Shown here piece after piece: positions 51,701-61,013 of a DNA stretch of 64,000 nt; position 1 is the stretch's first letter, and every line of letters starts with the position of its first letter. The DNA comes from CAZUMW01 sp964621615 (GTDB taxonomy: Bacteria; Desulfobacterota; WTBG01; CAIYCZ01; CAIRTM01): NCBI GenBank assembly GCA_964621615.1, contig CAZUMW010000020.1:7434-71433 (forward strand), read 5' to 3'. Made by a program: the position numbers and the translations under genes. The notes beneath the pieces were generated by a model, which had not been told where the DNA came from, did not search any database, and was given only the letters and a program-made list of their open reading frames with translations.

Positions 51701-53134
51701 TTGGCTTCTTTAACAGTAAGAACATTTATACTTATTTTTTGTCGAATATCAAAATATGCCATAACGTTGGTAACGCCGTTTTTCCTGGTGCGCATTTTTG
51801 ATGTCAGTACCTATGGTCAATATCGTGAGTTCCTTCTATATGCAATGCTGTTTTCAAATGTGTTCGGCTTCTCCATAAAGACAAATCTGCTCTATTTTAT
51901 TCCCAAATTTCCCCAATATGAAAAGAAATCCGTTACTAATACCACAGTTTTATTATTGCTTATATCATTAGTGGGATGTGGCGGAATTTACTTTTTCAAA
52001 GGTATCATTCTCGCACAAACGGAATTCAATGTTATTTTGCCGGTTATTTTGTTTGTTTTCTTCTTTGTTAATTTTGATTTTTTTGAAGAATACTGGCTTG
52101 GTAAAAAACGCCCTGAATACGTTCTTTATTATTCGACGATCCGTGTTGTTGTCAGAATGGTAATTGTAATAACCACCGCCTATATTTTCAAAGATGTGGG
52201 GATGGTTATAACCAGTATAATAGCGCTTGAGGTTCTGAAAAATTTTATTGTCATTATATTATTTCGTCAAAAATTCACCACTGTTTTAGATGCTAAACTG
52301 ATGAAGGAGCAACTTAGCTACATCGTTCCCCTGGGTTTTGCAGATGTTGTCTATATATTCAATAATCAACTTTCGAAACTTTTTGTCTCCATAACCATGG
52401 GAGCATCAAGCCTGGCTATTTATACCATAGGGAGCTATCAGAATCCTATTATGGGGATTATACGGCGCAGTGTGGTAGATTCAATGTTCCCTGAAATGGC
52501 ACAGAAAAAACACGCACATGAACGTATCTTGATATGGCAAAAGGCAAATGTTTTATTTTGTTTCGTCATATTCCCTATATTTTTAGTGTTTTTTTATTTT
52601 GCCACGCCCATTATTCAATTACTGTTCACTGAAAAATATCTATCTGCAGTACCGATATTTAAAATTTATTTGTTGCTTATGATACGGCAATGTTTTGAAA
52701 TGGTTACTCCTTTGCGGGCAATAAATAAAAATAAAATATTAGCAGTTGGAAACATTATTTTTCTTTTGGTTAATCTGGGGTTTATTTTTTTATTTTATGG
52801 GTATCTCGGAATCCTTGCTCCGGCAGTCGCTTTCATACTCGGAGACGCTGTTGCCGCTGTTTATGAGGGGGTGTACATATTGAGATACTATAATTTGCCT
52901 ATTTCTGAATTGTTGATGTGGAGAAAAATAGCGATAATTGGTGGTGTGTGTTGTGCTGTGTTTCCGTGTCTATTGTTAAGCAAGGTTATTGCATTGCATA
53001 ATATTATTGAAATTATATTTTTATCGGCGCTATATTTTGTAATTTATTTCCTCATATTGAAATTGTTTCATATAGAAGAAATTGAAAAGATCATTAACAA
53101 ATTCAAATCAAGATTTTTAAAAAAAACAAGTTGA
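51701..53134 (+). CDS. Wzx-type polysaccharide flippase
   Basis: A 477-residue integral membrane protein with about 12-14 hydrophobic spans. The opening (ISKYAITLVTPFFLVRIFDV, then YGQYREFLLY) is typical of the polysaccharide transporter family. It would move lipid-linked repeat units across the inner membrane. The start is TTG after AGGATAAG. It is the only flippase in the window and pairs functionally with the polymerase-like gene at 55454. Confidence 0.88.
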   Translation: MASLTVRTFILIFCRISKYAITLVTPFFLVRIFDVSTYGQYREFLLYAMLFSNVFGFSIKTNLLYFIPKFPQYEKKSVTNTTVLLLLISLVGCGGIYFFKGIILAQTEFNVILPVILFVFFFVNFDFFEEYWLGKKRPEYVLYYSTIRVVVRMVIVITTAYIFKDVGMVITSIIALEVLKNFIVIILFRQKFTTVLDAKLMKEQLSYIVPLGFADVVYIFNNQLSKLFVSITMGASSLAIYTIGSYQNPIMGIIRRSVVDSMFPEMAQKKHAHERILIWQKANVLFCFVIFPIFLVFFYFATPIIQLLFTEKYLSAVPIFKIYLLLMIRQCFEMVTPLRAINKNKILAVGNIIFLLVNLGFIFLFYGYLGILAPAVAFILGDAVAAVYEGVYILRYYNLPISELLMWRKIAIIGGVCCAVFPCLLLSKVIALHNIIEIIFLSALYFVIYFLILKLFHIEEIEKIINKFKSRFLKKTS

Positions 53135-53188
53135 ATCTTATAGCTTCGGTATTGTTTATCTAAAGCATCCATGTTTGTCAGAATCCCA

Positions 53189-54052
53189 TTACCAATCCGG
53201 AGACTGTTCATAGCCTAATTTGACGAGGTTGTGATTCCACCTGCCGTTGTGAGCGGTTTTGAAAGCTTCTTTAACAGACTCATTAAAATAATTTTTCCAG
53301 TCACCGGCGATTCCTTTGCGATAAAATGATTCGCTGTTCTCCTGCCCCTCTTTTCTACCGCCTGAAACTTGTTTGAATGAATTTTTTTCAATTACACTGG
53401 TAATAACGCTGCGGTCAAGCGTAGAAAGATGTATATCCGTTAACAGATTCTGAAAAACAGCCGATGTATTTTTTATTAAATCTTCATAGTGTATATTGAT
53501 TGCGGATGGATAATCATACCAATTTTCAAGTAGATCAAGATCAAAAACACCTTTTTCCAAGTATAATTTTATTTTTTGATCGATATTTTTGTTGGAAAGT
53601 TCCGGCCATCCTCCTTTGGTAACCGGTATATTACTTAAATAATTAATGTTTGATATAACAATATCCCGGGGGTCGCGTACCATAGTGATCATCTGTATAT
53701 TATCTCCAGGAATCCATGAAGGCGGCATGGAATGGGTTTTTACGATGATTTTGTCTGTGCGCTTGTCCAAAAACGGTTTACATCGGGGCGCATCCAGTGA
53801 AAGAAGTGAATAAATATTCGCGTTTGAACGGAGATGTCGGGGGAGATACAGAACGCTGCGATAAATATACAGGTCCCTCAATAAATTAAAAAGCCACGTG
53901 CTTCCGACTTTGTGAGCAGATGCGATAATGATTATTTGCGGACAGTCTCCGGCAAAACGCCGAATTTTGTAATTAGCAAAATAATGAAAAAGATAACTTA
54001 TAAATTTATTGTATTTTTTTAATTTATTTTTTGTCTTCATGAAGCCATTCAT
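53189..54052 (-). CDS. Sulfotransferase family protein 2 (Sulfotransfer_1-like)
   Basis: A 287-residue protein with the complete PAPS-binding set of cytosolic-type sulfotransferases: 5'-site IIASAHKVGSTWLFNLL, 3'-site TMVRDPRDIVIS, and the late FYRKGIAGDWKNYF motif. LKTHSMPPSW-like text (VKTHSMPPSW) carries the catalytic His. Either ATG, at 54052 or 54040, may be used; both lie inside the end of the upstream nucleotidyltransferase-fold gene, so the two are translationally coupled. Confidence 0.9.
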   Translation of the reverse strand: MNGFMKTKNKLKKYNKFISYLFHYFANYKIRRFAGDCPQIIIIASAHKVGSTWLFNLLRDLYIYRSVLYLPRHLRSNANIYSLLSLDAPRCKPFLDKRTDKIIVKTHSMPPSWIPGDNIQMITMVRDPRDIVISNINYLSNIPVTKGGWPELSNKNIDQKIKLYLEKGVFDLDLLENWYDYPSAINIHYEDLIKNTSAVFQNLLTDIHLSTLDRSVITSVIEKNSFKQVSGGRKEGQENSESFYRKGIAGDWKNYFNESVKEAFKTAHNGRWNHNLVKLGYEQSPDW

Positions 54053-55325
54053 TTAATTTTTTACTACGTTCCATTTTTTTTCTTGTACGATTTATCATCT
54101 TGGAAGCATATGATGGATGCAACGCCATGTTCAGCATCACTTTAACGTAGTTCAGAAAAGTCTTCAATTGTTTTTGGAAAGTTATTTTTATGGAGTACCC
54201 TATAGAGTTGCTCAGAGTGTTATAGTAATTTTCACAATATCGCCAACATATTGTTTTAACTTTCCCCATTAGGAGTTGCATTTTTTTGCTTGTTGTTTTT
54301 TCTGAAACAAGAGCGGTTAGCAATGATGGTGAAACCTTTTTTGCGCTTTGTTCAGTGTCAGGAAAAACATGGTTATCTATAATGAATGAGGTCATTTCTT
54401 TTTTAAATCCATGAGATGTCAGAATAGATTCAGCCTCCACCGGCAGGTTTATTTCGAACAATTCCTGCACGATAAGCAATGAAGTCAGAACAGGCCGAGT
54501 TGCCTTGTATTGTAATACGTGATTAATAAAAGCATCCCAATCAATTTGCTCTTTGCTCTGAATTATCATCCCATAGATATCACAAAAATTTTTCAGTGCT
54601 AATTTTTTTAAAGGGTTGTCGCGCATTATGTGGAAACAGCTAAAAAGGATGTCATCTTCCGGACATAAATTCAAATGATTGCTATCCTGTTGGCTGACAA
54701 GGGCACGGGACCAAAAATCATCGACTCTGATATCAAAGCGGGAATCAGGAAAGTCAATATCCCAGTGCAACTCTACAACCACAGAAAATTTTTTTACTTT
54801 TTGCCAGAATACTGAGTGAAAGTGATTTTGACGGTGATCGCGACGTTCTTTTTTTTGTGTGTAGCCTGCACGGCCGAGAACGTGTTCAGCTCGTATAATG
54901 TCTTTTGTTTTTACCAGGATATCTATATCTGAAAGATCCCTGAGAGCGCTGTTATGGTATAAACTGTTAAGAAAGGCAATCCCTTTCAGTGGAATAATGG
55001 GTATGCCCTGTGAAGAGAAAAGTTTATGTAATTGCTTGAATTTCTTCAAATATATAAGATTTTTGTATAAGGTATTGTGAAGTGATGCCTCCAAACTCTG
55101 CAGGTAATGAGACGGGACTAAGGATTTATTGTTTGTTTTGGTTATGTTATAGGATAAAAGATTCGATATACCGTGCAGACACGAGAGGGTATAGATATAA
55201 TCCCAATTAATTTTGTGATCCGATAATAACCTGCGGGTTCGTGAAGGTGCAATGTGGCCAAATGCAGATTTGCAGGCCAGAATCAGCACATCGTGTTCTT
55301 TTTGTAATGAAAAATCTTTTATCAT
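54024..55325 (-). CDS. Nucleotidyltransferase-fold protein (NTP_transf_5-like)
   Basis: A 433-residue protein resembling the uncharacterised nucleotidyltransferase family PF14907. IPIIPLKGIAFLNSLYH then RDLSDIDILVKTKDI gives the paired-Asp metal site, and VVVELHWDIDF the third acidic position. A helical C-terminal half follows. In known clusters this family sits in polysaccharide loci, but its reaction is unknown. It overlaps the downstream sulfotransferase by 17-29 bases, suggesting a joint role. Confidence 0.78.
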   Translation of the reverse strand: MIKDFSLQKEHDVLILACKSAFGHIAPSRTRRLLSDHKINWDYIYTLSCLHGISNLLSYNITKTNNKSLVPSHYLQSLEASLHNTLYKNLIYLKKFKQLHKLFSSQGIPIIPLKGIAFLNSLYHNSALRDLSDIDILVKTKDIIRAEHVLGRAGYTQKKERRDHRQNHFHSVFWQKVKKFSVVVELHWDIDFPDSRFDIRVDDFWSRALVSQQDSNHLNLCPEDDILFSCFHIMRDNPLKKLALKNFCDIYGMIIQSKEQIDWDAFINHVLQYKATRPVLTSLLIVQELFEINLPVEAESILTSHGFKKEMTSFIIDNHVFPDTEQSAKKVSPSLLTALVSEKTTSKKMQLLMGKVKTICWRYCENYYNTLSNSIGYSIKITFQKQLKTFLNYVKVMLNMALHPSYASKMINRTRKKMERSKKLNEWLHEDKK

Positions 55326-55453
55326 ATAATGGGTAAATCCGGAAAAATTACATTGAGTATATCAATTATACAATACCTGATAGCAATATAAAATTCAAAC
55401 CTTAGAGTTCCAGAGGATAGATAAAAATCAAATATAAATCAAAAAACAATTAA

Positions 55454-56674
55454 ATGGAAAATATAATATATTTGGCCGTTTTTTGCGGCATAATTCTGAC
55501 ATTTATAAATCCGGTGTTTGGTATATGCTTTTTGATTGGTACCTGGATAACTAATCCTGAATATTATATCGAGAGCTATAGTGAGTATCGCATAAACCTT
55601 ATTGTGTCCGGATTGGTTTTTTTTAATGCATGCATGCGAAGATTTAGTATATATCATAAAAAATTTATATTATTCTGTTTTTTATTTATATTTTTTTCTT
55701 ACATATCTACTCTTTTTTCAAATACAGAAGAAATACCAAAACAAAAATTACTTATTTTGGTTAAATCATTTCTTTTGATTTTAATAATGCTTTCATATGT
55801 CAAAAAAAGAGTTGAGCTAAATTATATATTAATATCATGTGTCATTTTTTGCACATTAAATGGTGGATATGGTATTTATCAGCAATTGTTTGATGTTGAT
55901 CTTGAAAAAGGACGGGCGGGGGGCCTTGGGGATATTGATCAAAATGTATATGCTTCAGGGCTGACAGCTTTTCTTCCTATCGGGTATTATTTCTTTTTGC
56001 ATGGTAAAAACGTTATTCGCAAAGGATATCTTGTCGCACTTCTGTCCATGGTTGGAGGTGTGTTTGCCTCGGTATCCCGCGCTGCTATACTTGCTTTATG
56101 TTATGTAGGGGCCCGCCTGTTTTTCAGAAATATCAAGCGCATTTCCACGTTTTTCATCGCCGGCATACTGGTAATAGTGGTCCTGAATTTTGCGGTAAAC
56201 TGGTATCAAAAACGCGGGGTGGCAACGGTTAAAAAATCTTTTTCAGGCGGAACGCAACTGGACGCGAGTGCAGATAGTCGATTTGCTCTGTGGAATTACG
56301 CTTTCAGATTGTGGCTGCACCACCCGGTTTTAGGAGTGGGGGTATACCAGTATGCGGAATCGGTCCGGGTTGAATTGGGAGTGGCGAGGCATAAGCAGCC
56401 TGCTCACAATACTTTTATAGAGGTTCTCGCAGAACAGGGATTGGTCGGATTTTTTTTCTATATGTCTTTGTTTATTTTCAGCTTCCGGACACTGCAAAGA
56501 TTGTCAATGCACGAAGAACTCTACATTAAAGAGCTTGCCGGATATTTGAATATAGGTTTTGTCGGTTTTCTTATTTGTTCTTTCTTTATTTCAAACCAGT
56601 GGAATTATTTATTATGGATATATCTGGCGTTGCCTTTGCTTCTTGAAAAAGTTGTTTTTCACGATACTGAATAG
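55454..56674 (+). CDS. O-antigen ligase/polymerase-type membrane protein
   Basis: A 406-residue polytopic membrane protein with about ten spans. The O-antigen ligase (Wzy_C) signature is visible: a large loop, then QPAHNTFIEVLAEQGLVGFF. It most likely polymerises repeat units or ligates glycan to a carrier; the two roles cannot be separated by sequence. It opens a two-gene run with the GT2 gene 14 bases downstream. Confidence 0.85.
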   Translation: MENIIYLAVFCGIILTFINPVFGICFLIGTWITNPEYYIESYSEYRINLIVSGLVFFNACMRRFSIYHKKFILFCFLFIFFSYISTLFSNTEEIPKQKLLILVKSFLLILIMLSYVKKRVELNYILISCVIFCTLNGGYGIYQQLFDVDLEKGRAGGLGDIDQNVYASGLTAFLPIGYYFFLHGKNVIRKGYLVALLSMVGGVFASVSRAAILALCYVGARLFFRNIKRISTFFIAGILVIVVLNFAVNWYQKRGVATVKKSFSGGTQLDASADSRFALWNYAFRLWLHHPVLGVGVYQYAESVRVELGVARHKQPAHNTFIEVLAEQGLVGFFFYMSLFIFSFRTLQRLSMHEELYIKELAGYLNIGFVGFLICSFFISNQWNYLLWIYLALPLLLEKVVFHDTE

Positions 56675-56688
56675 CTTCATAATTTATT

Positions 56689-57441
56689 ATGCAAAAAAAA
56701 TTGATTTCAATCGTAACGGCTGTCCTGAACGATCGTGACGCTTTGCTTAAAACTATAGAAAGCATACGGGAGCAGGAATGCGGGCAGTATGAATTAATAG
56801 TTGTTGATGGGTGCTCTGAAGATGGAACAAGACAGGTCATAGAGCAGTGTGCAGATGTAATTGATATAAGCATAAGCGAGAAAGATAACGGCATTTATGA
56901 TGCTATGAATAAAGGCATACAACTTTCCACTTCGCAATATATTACTTTTTTGAACGCGGGGGATTATTATACTACACCAAATGCCTTGCTGCAGATAGTA
57001 GACGCCATACAGAGCAATAAGCCCGATATGATTTATTCTGATGCAGCGCTGAGCACTGGAAAAATCTTTTTTGCACGGGAACTGACTAAAAAGAATCTGA
57101 TCAGATACGGGTCCAGTACTGTCGTCCATCAAACCCTGTTCGTTTCTAAAAAGATTGTTAATCAGTTTGATATCACGTATGAAATAAAAAGTGATTTTGA
57201 CTGGTATTTCGGCCTTTTGGCTAAGAAAAGGCACGTTTCTTTTTATCATATACAAAAGCCGCTGGTTGCCTATGATATGAGTGGAGTCAGCTCCCGCCAT
57301 TTTGTTAAAGGACTTAAAGAGCATATGCTTATTATAAAAAAAAGGGTGGGTTTTAAAGGGCTTATTGCTGCTTTCCCTGTCGTTGGATATTCCCTTTTTT
57401 TGCAGTGTTACAGAAAAAAAAAACGGGCAGCATCGAATTGA
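56689..57441 (+). CDS. GT2 glycosyltransferase
   Basis: A 250-residue GT-A transferase. LISIVTAVLNDRDALLKTIE, YELIVVDGCSEDGTRQVIE, then KDNGIYDAMNKGIQLSTSQY and LNAGDYY give the donor-binding region. VVHQTLFVSKKI and SDFDWYFGLLA are the acceptor-side motifs. It is a relative of the GT2 enzyme at 44667. It is convergent with the small anchored protein at 57450. Confidence 0.9.
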   Translation: MQKKLISIVTAVLNDRDALLKTIESIREQECGQYELIVVDGCSEDGTRQVIEQCADVIDISISEKDNGIYDAMNKGIQLSTSQYITFLNAGDYYTTPNALLQIVDAIQSNKPDMIYSDAALSTGKIFFARELTKKNLIRYGSSTVVHQTLFVSKKIVNQFDITYEIKSDFDWYFGLLAKKRHVSFYHIQKPLVAYDMSGVSSRHFVKGLKEHMLIIKKRVGFKGLIAAFPVVGYSLFLQCYRKKKRAASN

Positions 57442-57449
57442 ATTTTGTA

Positions 57450-57998
57450 CTATGAAACAAGGCGTATGTAGTCTATATATACTTCTTTTTTCATTGAGAT
57501 GTGCGGCATAATTAATAGCAGCCGCGTTATTGATGTAAGATTGAGATTCTCCCTGCCCTCTCCAATACAGGCGTCTTTAATTTCGACACGAACGTGATTG
57601 ATGCCTGGTTTAAGTGTTATCGGCACCCTGAATTTATTCTTGTGTTCTGGCCATTCAATCCGGTCCGTTAATATTGCGGTCATCCTGACGACACTTTTTT
57701 CACTATTGTAAATATCAAAACAAAGCCTGCTATAGGGTGTCCAGTTCTGCGGGGCGAAAAAAAAATAAAACCCTGGATAATCTGAGGGATAACACGTCAT
57801 TTGCAGACAATACCTGCCGTGCGTTGCGTGCTGGGGGCTGAGATGAAAAAGAGTATGACATTTCCAGTGAATTTTTTTTAAATCATCTGCCGATTCAAAA
57901 TCAAAAAGAACACGTGTTTTTTTTGCAGAGGGGCTCAGGAACAAAATGCCTCCGATGAAGCATATGACTGCAATAAGTATGAATGAGAGGGCTTTCAT
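57450..57998 (-). CDS. Membrane-anchored galactose-binding-like protein
   Basis: A 182-residue protein with one N-terminal hydrophobic segment (LSFILIAVICFIGGILFL) and a beta-rich remainder beginning VLFDFESADDLKKIHW. WTPYSRLCFDIYN, then VPITLKPGINHVRVEIKD and EVYIDYIRLVS, are typical of jelly-roll carbohydrate-binding or CIA30-like domains. It probably sits outside the inner membrane and may hold or guide the glycan (inference). It follows the metallophosphoesterase gene by 14 bases. Confidence 0.65.
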   Translation of the reverse strand: MKALSFILIAVICFIGGILFLSPSAKKTRVLFDFESADDLKKIHWKCHTLFHLSPQHATHGRYCLQMTCYPSDYPGFYFFFAPQNWTPYSRLCFDIYNSEKSVVRMTAILTDRIEWPEHKNKFRVPITLKPGINHVRVEIKDACIGEGRENLNLTSITRLLLIMPHISMKKEVYIDYIRLVS

Positions 57999-58012
57999 TC
58001 AGAAATCTATGC

Positions 58013-58834
58013 TCAAAAATGCAGAACGACCAGTTCCGGCGGAGTCAAAATTCTAATAGGGAAATGACTTGTGCCGATGCCGCGCGAAACGTACATTGTT
58101 TTGCTGTTTTTTTTAAAGAGGCCATGTTTATAGCGGGCACATTTTTTATACCCCACTATATTCCATAAAAAATCAGGCAATGGAATCTGGCCGCCATGTG
58201 TATCTCCACTGAGTATAAGAAGAGGTTCCTGTGCGTTGATTCTGTCAAAGAGCATTGGGTTGTGTGCCAGAATAATTAAGGGGATGGATCGCTTACTCTG
58301 TGAGAGCTGCTGTATAAAAGGACCATTGTCTTCATGATCTATGCCGGCTATCGCAATATCGCCGTCGGGCAGGGATATTTTAGAGACACTGTTTTTAAGA
58401 AAATTAATTTGGTGTGCAGTGGTTTTATCCCCGCTGTTTTTTTTATGACAAAAATAACAGCTTTGCATGCTATTTGAATAGTCGTAGTCTCCCATTACCG
58501 CCCAAGTTCCGATTTGTGCCTTAAGCTTTGCCAAAAATGAAAGAGCGGCTTTATTATGTCCTTTCCAGGTAATATAGTCGCCGGTAAGAAAAATGAAGTC
58601 AGGGCTTAATTTTTCTATAAGAAATAAAAGTTTTTTTTCCCGCCCCCCGATTTTTTTTATATGTAAATCTGATAAATGGATAGCGGTTTTATCTTTCAAT
58701 AATGAGTTGATTCCTTCAGATTGTATATGAATATGAGTTACGGTTAATTGGTTGGGCTCAACCCATATTCCATATAGCGCAATAAGGGCGAGAAACATTA
58801 TTATGCATACAGGCAGCGGATGGTTTTTTTTCAT
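58013..58834 (-). CDS. Membrane-anchored metallophosphoesterase
   Basis: A 273-residue protein of the calcineurin-like fold. After an N-terminal span (VCIIMFLALIALYGIWV) the metal ligands are visible: AIHLSDLHI, FLTGDYI, VMGDYDY (Asp-Tyr in place of the usual Asn-His), LAHNP and LSGDTHGGQ. The YkuE-like layout suggests a phosphodiesterase at the membrane surface. I start at ATG 58834, as the longer frame would overlap the upstream GT4 gene. The altered N-H pair may change activity. Confidence 0.82.
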   Translation of the reverse strand: MKKNHPLPVCIIMFLALIALYGIWVEPNQLTVTHIHIQSEGINSLLKDKTAIHLSDLHIKKIGGREKKLLFLIEKLSPDFIFLTGDYITWKGHNKAALSFLAKLKAQIGTWAVMGDYDYSNSMQSCYFCHKKNSGDKTTAHQINFLKNSVSKISLPDGDIAIAGIDHEDNGPFIQQLSQSKRSIPLIILAHNPMLFDRINAQEPLLILSGDTHGGQIPLPDFLWNIVGYKKCARYKHGLFKKNSKTMYVSRGIGTSHFPIRILTPPELVVLHF

Positions 58835-58893
58835 TTTTCTTGGGGAAACGAAAGATAATGGATACAAAAAGACAAAACATGCCTTTAAGGGGC

Positions 58894-60099
58894 TTACGTC
58901 TGACGGCTTTTTTGTCGTGTATTTGAATCCTGCCTTATTTTTTTCTCTATGCCGGAATATATACTGTGCCACGAATACCGTTGCGCCAAGCGGTTACCTT
59001 CCTTGACGAGGTGCTCATAAAGGCCGCGATCCTGTAAAACTTTTACAATGTGGTCGGAAAAATCTGAAGGGGAGTCTGCGATCAGTATGTTTCGACCGTG
59101 AGTTACGGAGATTCCCTGGCATCCTTTTGTTGTAGACACTATGGGTACCTGCATAGCCATAGATTCCAGTATCTTTAATTTCGTGCCGCCGCCGTAGCGG
59201 AAAGGAGCGATACATACATCTGCTTTGTTATAGTATTCTCGGACATCATCAACTGAACCTGTTACAATAATATTGCTGTTGGCGAGTGAGAGGATTTTTG
59301 ACGGGGGGGTTCTCCCGCAAATGGTAAAGTAACAGTCCGGCATTTGACGGAGGACCAGGGGGAAAATTTCTTTTGCAAAATACATTACCGCGTCCTGATT
59401 CATAGTCACATCAAGCGATCCGCAAAAAAGAATATTATACCCCCTGCGGGATTGTTGTCTCTTAGCGGGAGTGAAATACTCAAGATCAATGCCATTGGGG
59501 CCGTATAATAAGTTTATAGTTGAGGGGGCCCAGTTGCGGGTATGCTCAAGGTCAATCGGGGAGCAGGAAATATGATGGCTATACAGGGAGAATGTTTTAG
59601 GTAAATATTTTTTCATTTTATATGTGTTGAGCAGTCCAAATAATTTTATCAATGAATGTGTTGAACGAGCAAAGCTGTCAGCAAACAGAATTGAGTTATT
59701 ATGCTCATCCAGGACAACGATGCTTTTGCTCAGGTTTACTCCCTCGAGACAATAATCAAGAAAGGGGAAATGTACCCAAATAACTTCATAATCCTTTTCT
59801 GCTAAAACGTCGGCAGTTGCTTTTTTAAAACGGTTATCTGCAAATTTTGCACATTCATACGGCCGGGAAGAAAAAAGACTTTTTATGAGAGTAACCGCTT
59901 TCGGGGGATGTTTTTTAGGGATGGGTATGAACGTTACATTCGGTATATCCGGGATTGTGCCGGACCCGACTTTGAAACCGATTACCGTAATGGTATTATT
60001 TTTTGCAAGCACTTTTATGGACTGAAGAATTCTTATTCGTGCACCGGAATCTGTTGGAAATGGAATTATAGTTGTAAGCATTAAAATGTTCATATTCAA
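58894..60099 (-). CDS. GT4 glycosyltransferase
   Basis: A 401-residue GT-B transferase starting with MNILMLTTIIPFPTDSGARI. VVLDEHNNSILFADSFARST lies in the acceptor domain. The donor domain shows GYNILFCGSLDVTMNQDAVM, VTGSVDDVREYYNKADVCIA, and FRYGGGTKLKILESMAMQ then PIVSTTKGCQGI. It is related to exopolysaccharide mannosyltransferase- or glucosyltransferase-type enzymes; donor unknown. It is divergent from the GT2 gene at 60240. Confidence 0.9.
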   Translation of the reverse strand: MNMNILMLTTIIPFPTDSGARIRILQSIKVLAKNNTITVIGFKVGSGTIPDIPNVTFIPIPKKHPPKAVTLIKSLFSSRPYECAKFADNRFKKATADVLAEKDYEVIWVHFPFLDYCLEGVNLSKSIVVLDEHNNSILFADSFARSTHSLIKLFGLLNTYKMKKYLPKTFSLYSHHISCSPIDLEHTRNWAPSTINLLYGPNGIDLEYFTPAKRQQSRRGYNILFCGSLDVTMNQDAVMYFAKEIFPLVLRQMPDCYFTICGRTPPSKILSLANSNIIVTGSVDDVREYYNKADVCIAPFRYGGGTKLKILESMAMQVPIVSTTKGCQGISVTHGRNILIADSPSDFSDHIVKVLQDRGLYEHLVKEGNRLAQRYSWHSIYSGIEKKIRQDSNTRQKSRQT

Positions 60100-60239
60100 T
60101 GATTCCCATTAATATTGGAAACTTTCCGCTAATGTAATGGTAGAATTAAAATGACGATACAATATAATTGCTTTTAATTCTACTATATATTAATGTATAG
60201 ATCTATTATTAACGGTTTTTGATTTAGTATGGGCTTTCG

Positions 60240-60998
60240 ATGCTTAAAGTCTCGATCATTACCATAGTGTTTAATGGTGAGAAGACTATCCGTGAGACAA
60301 TTGATTCTGTCCTTGAGCAAGATTACAGCAACATAGAATATATTGTCAAGGATGGCGGCTCAACTGATAATACGGTTAAAATCGTTGAAGCATTCGGTGA
60401 CAAAGTAAGGCTTATCCAAAAGAAAGACAATGGACTATATGATGCTGTCAACCAGGGTATTGAATATGCAACAGGCGACATAATCGGTTTGATACACGCA
60501 GATGATGTTTTGTCTTCCCCGGATTGTATAAGTGCAATAGTAAATACATTTGAGCAAACACAAGCCGATATTGTTTATGGTGATACTGTTATTGTGCAGC
60601 CTGATAATCCGGAAAAAATATTCAGGTATTGGCGTGCCGGAATCTATAAAAGAGAGAATATTCTTAAAGGATGGATACCCCCTCATTTGTCCTGTTATAT
60701 AAAAAAAGAGGCTTATTTTAAGCATGGTTTATATCGAACCGATATGTATATATCGGCGGATTACGATCTATTGCTGAGGTTTATTTATCTTGCAGGGTTG
60801 AAAGTTCATTATCTCCCCAAAGTGCTTGTTAAGATGCGTAAGGGAGGCAGAAGCACTAAAAATATCCTGCGCACCCTTATCGGTTCATATGAGGTGTATC
60901 AAAGTATGCGCAGGAATGGACTGAACGTCAGCCCGCTTATTATTATCATGAAACCGGTTTTCAAGGTAACGCAGCTTTTTCATAAAAAAATAAACTAA
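60240..60998 (+). CDS. GT2 glycosyltransferase
   Basis: A 252-residue GT-A transferase. VSIITIVFNGEKTIRETIDS and YIVKDGGSTDNTVKIVE then KKDNGLYDAVNQGIE and IHADD mark the donor site, and YISADYDLLLRFIYLAG the acceptor side. It is a third member of the WcaE-like set in this locus. The epimerase at 61014 follows after 15 bases, suggesting one transcript through 62939. Confidence 0.92.
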   Translation: MLKVSIITIVFNGEKTIRETIDSVLEQDYSNIEYIVKDGGSTDNTVKIVEAFGDKVRLIQKKDNGLYDAVNQGIEYATGDIIGLIHADDVLSSPDCISAIVNTFEQTQADIVYGDTVIVQPDNPEKIFRYWRAGIYKRENILKGWIPPHLSCYIKKEAYFKHGLYRTDMYISADYDLLLRFIYLAGLKVHYLPKVLVKMRKGGRSTKNILRTLIGSYEVYQSMRRNGLNVSPLIIIMKPVFKVTQLFHKKIN

Positions 60999-61013
60999 TA
61001 GAGGGCCCTCATA

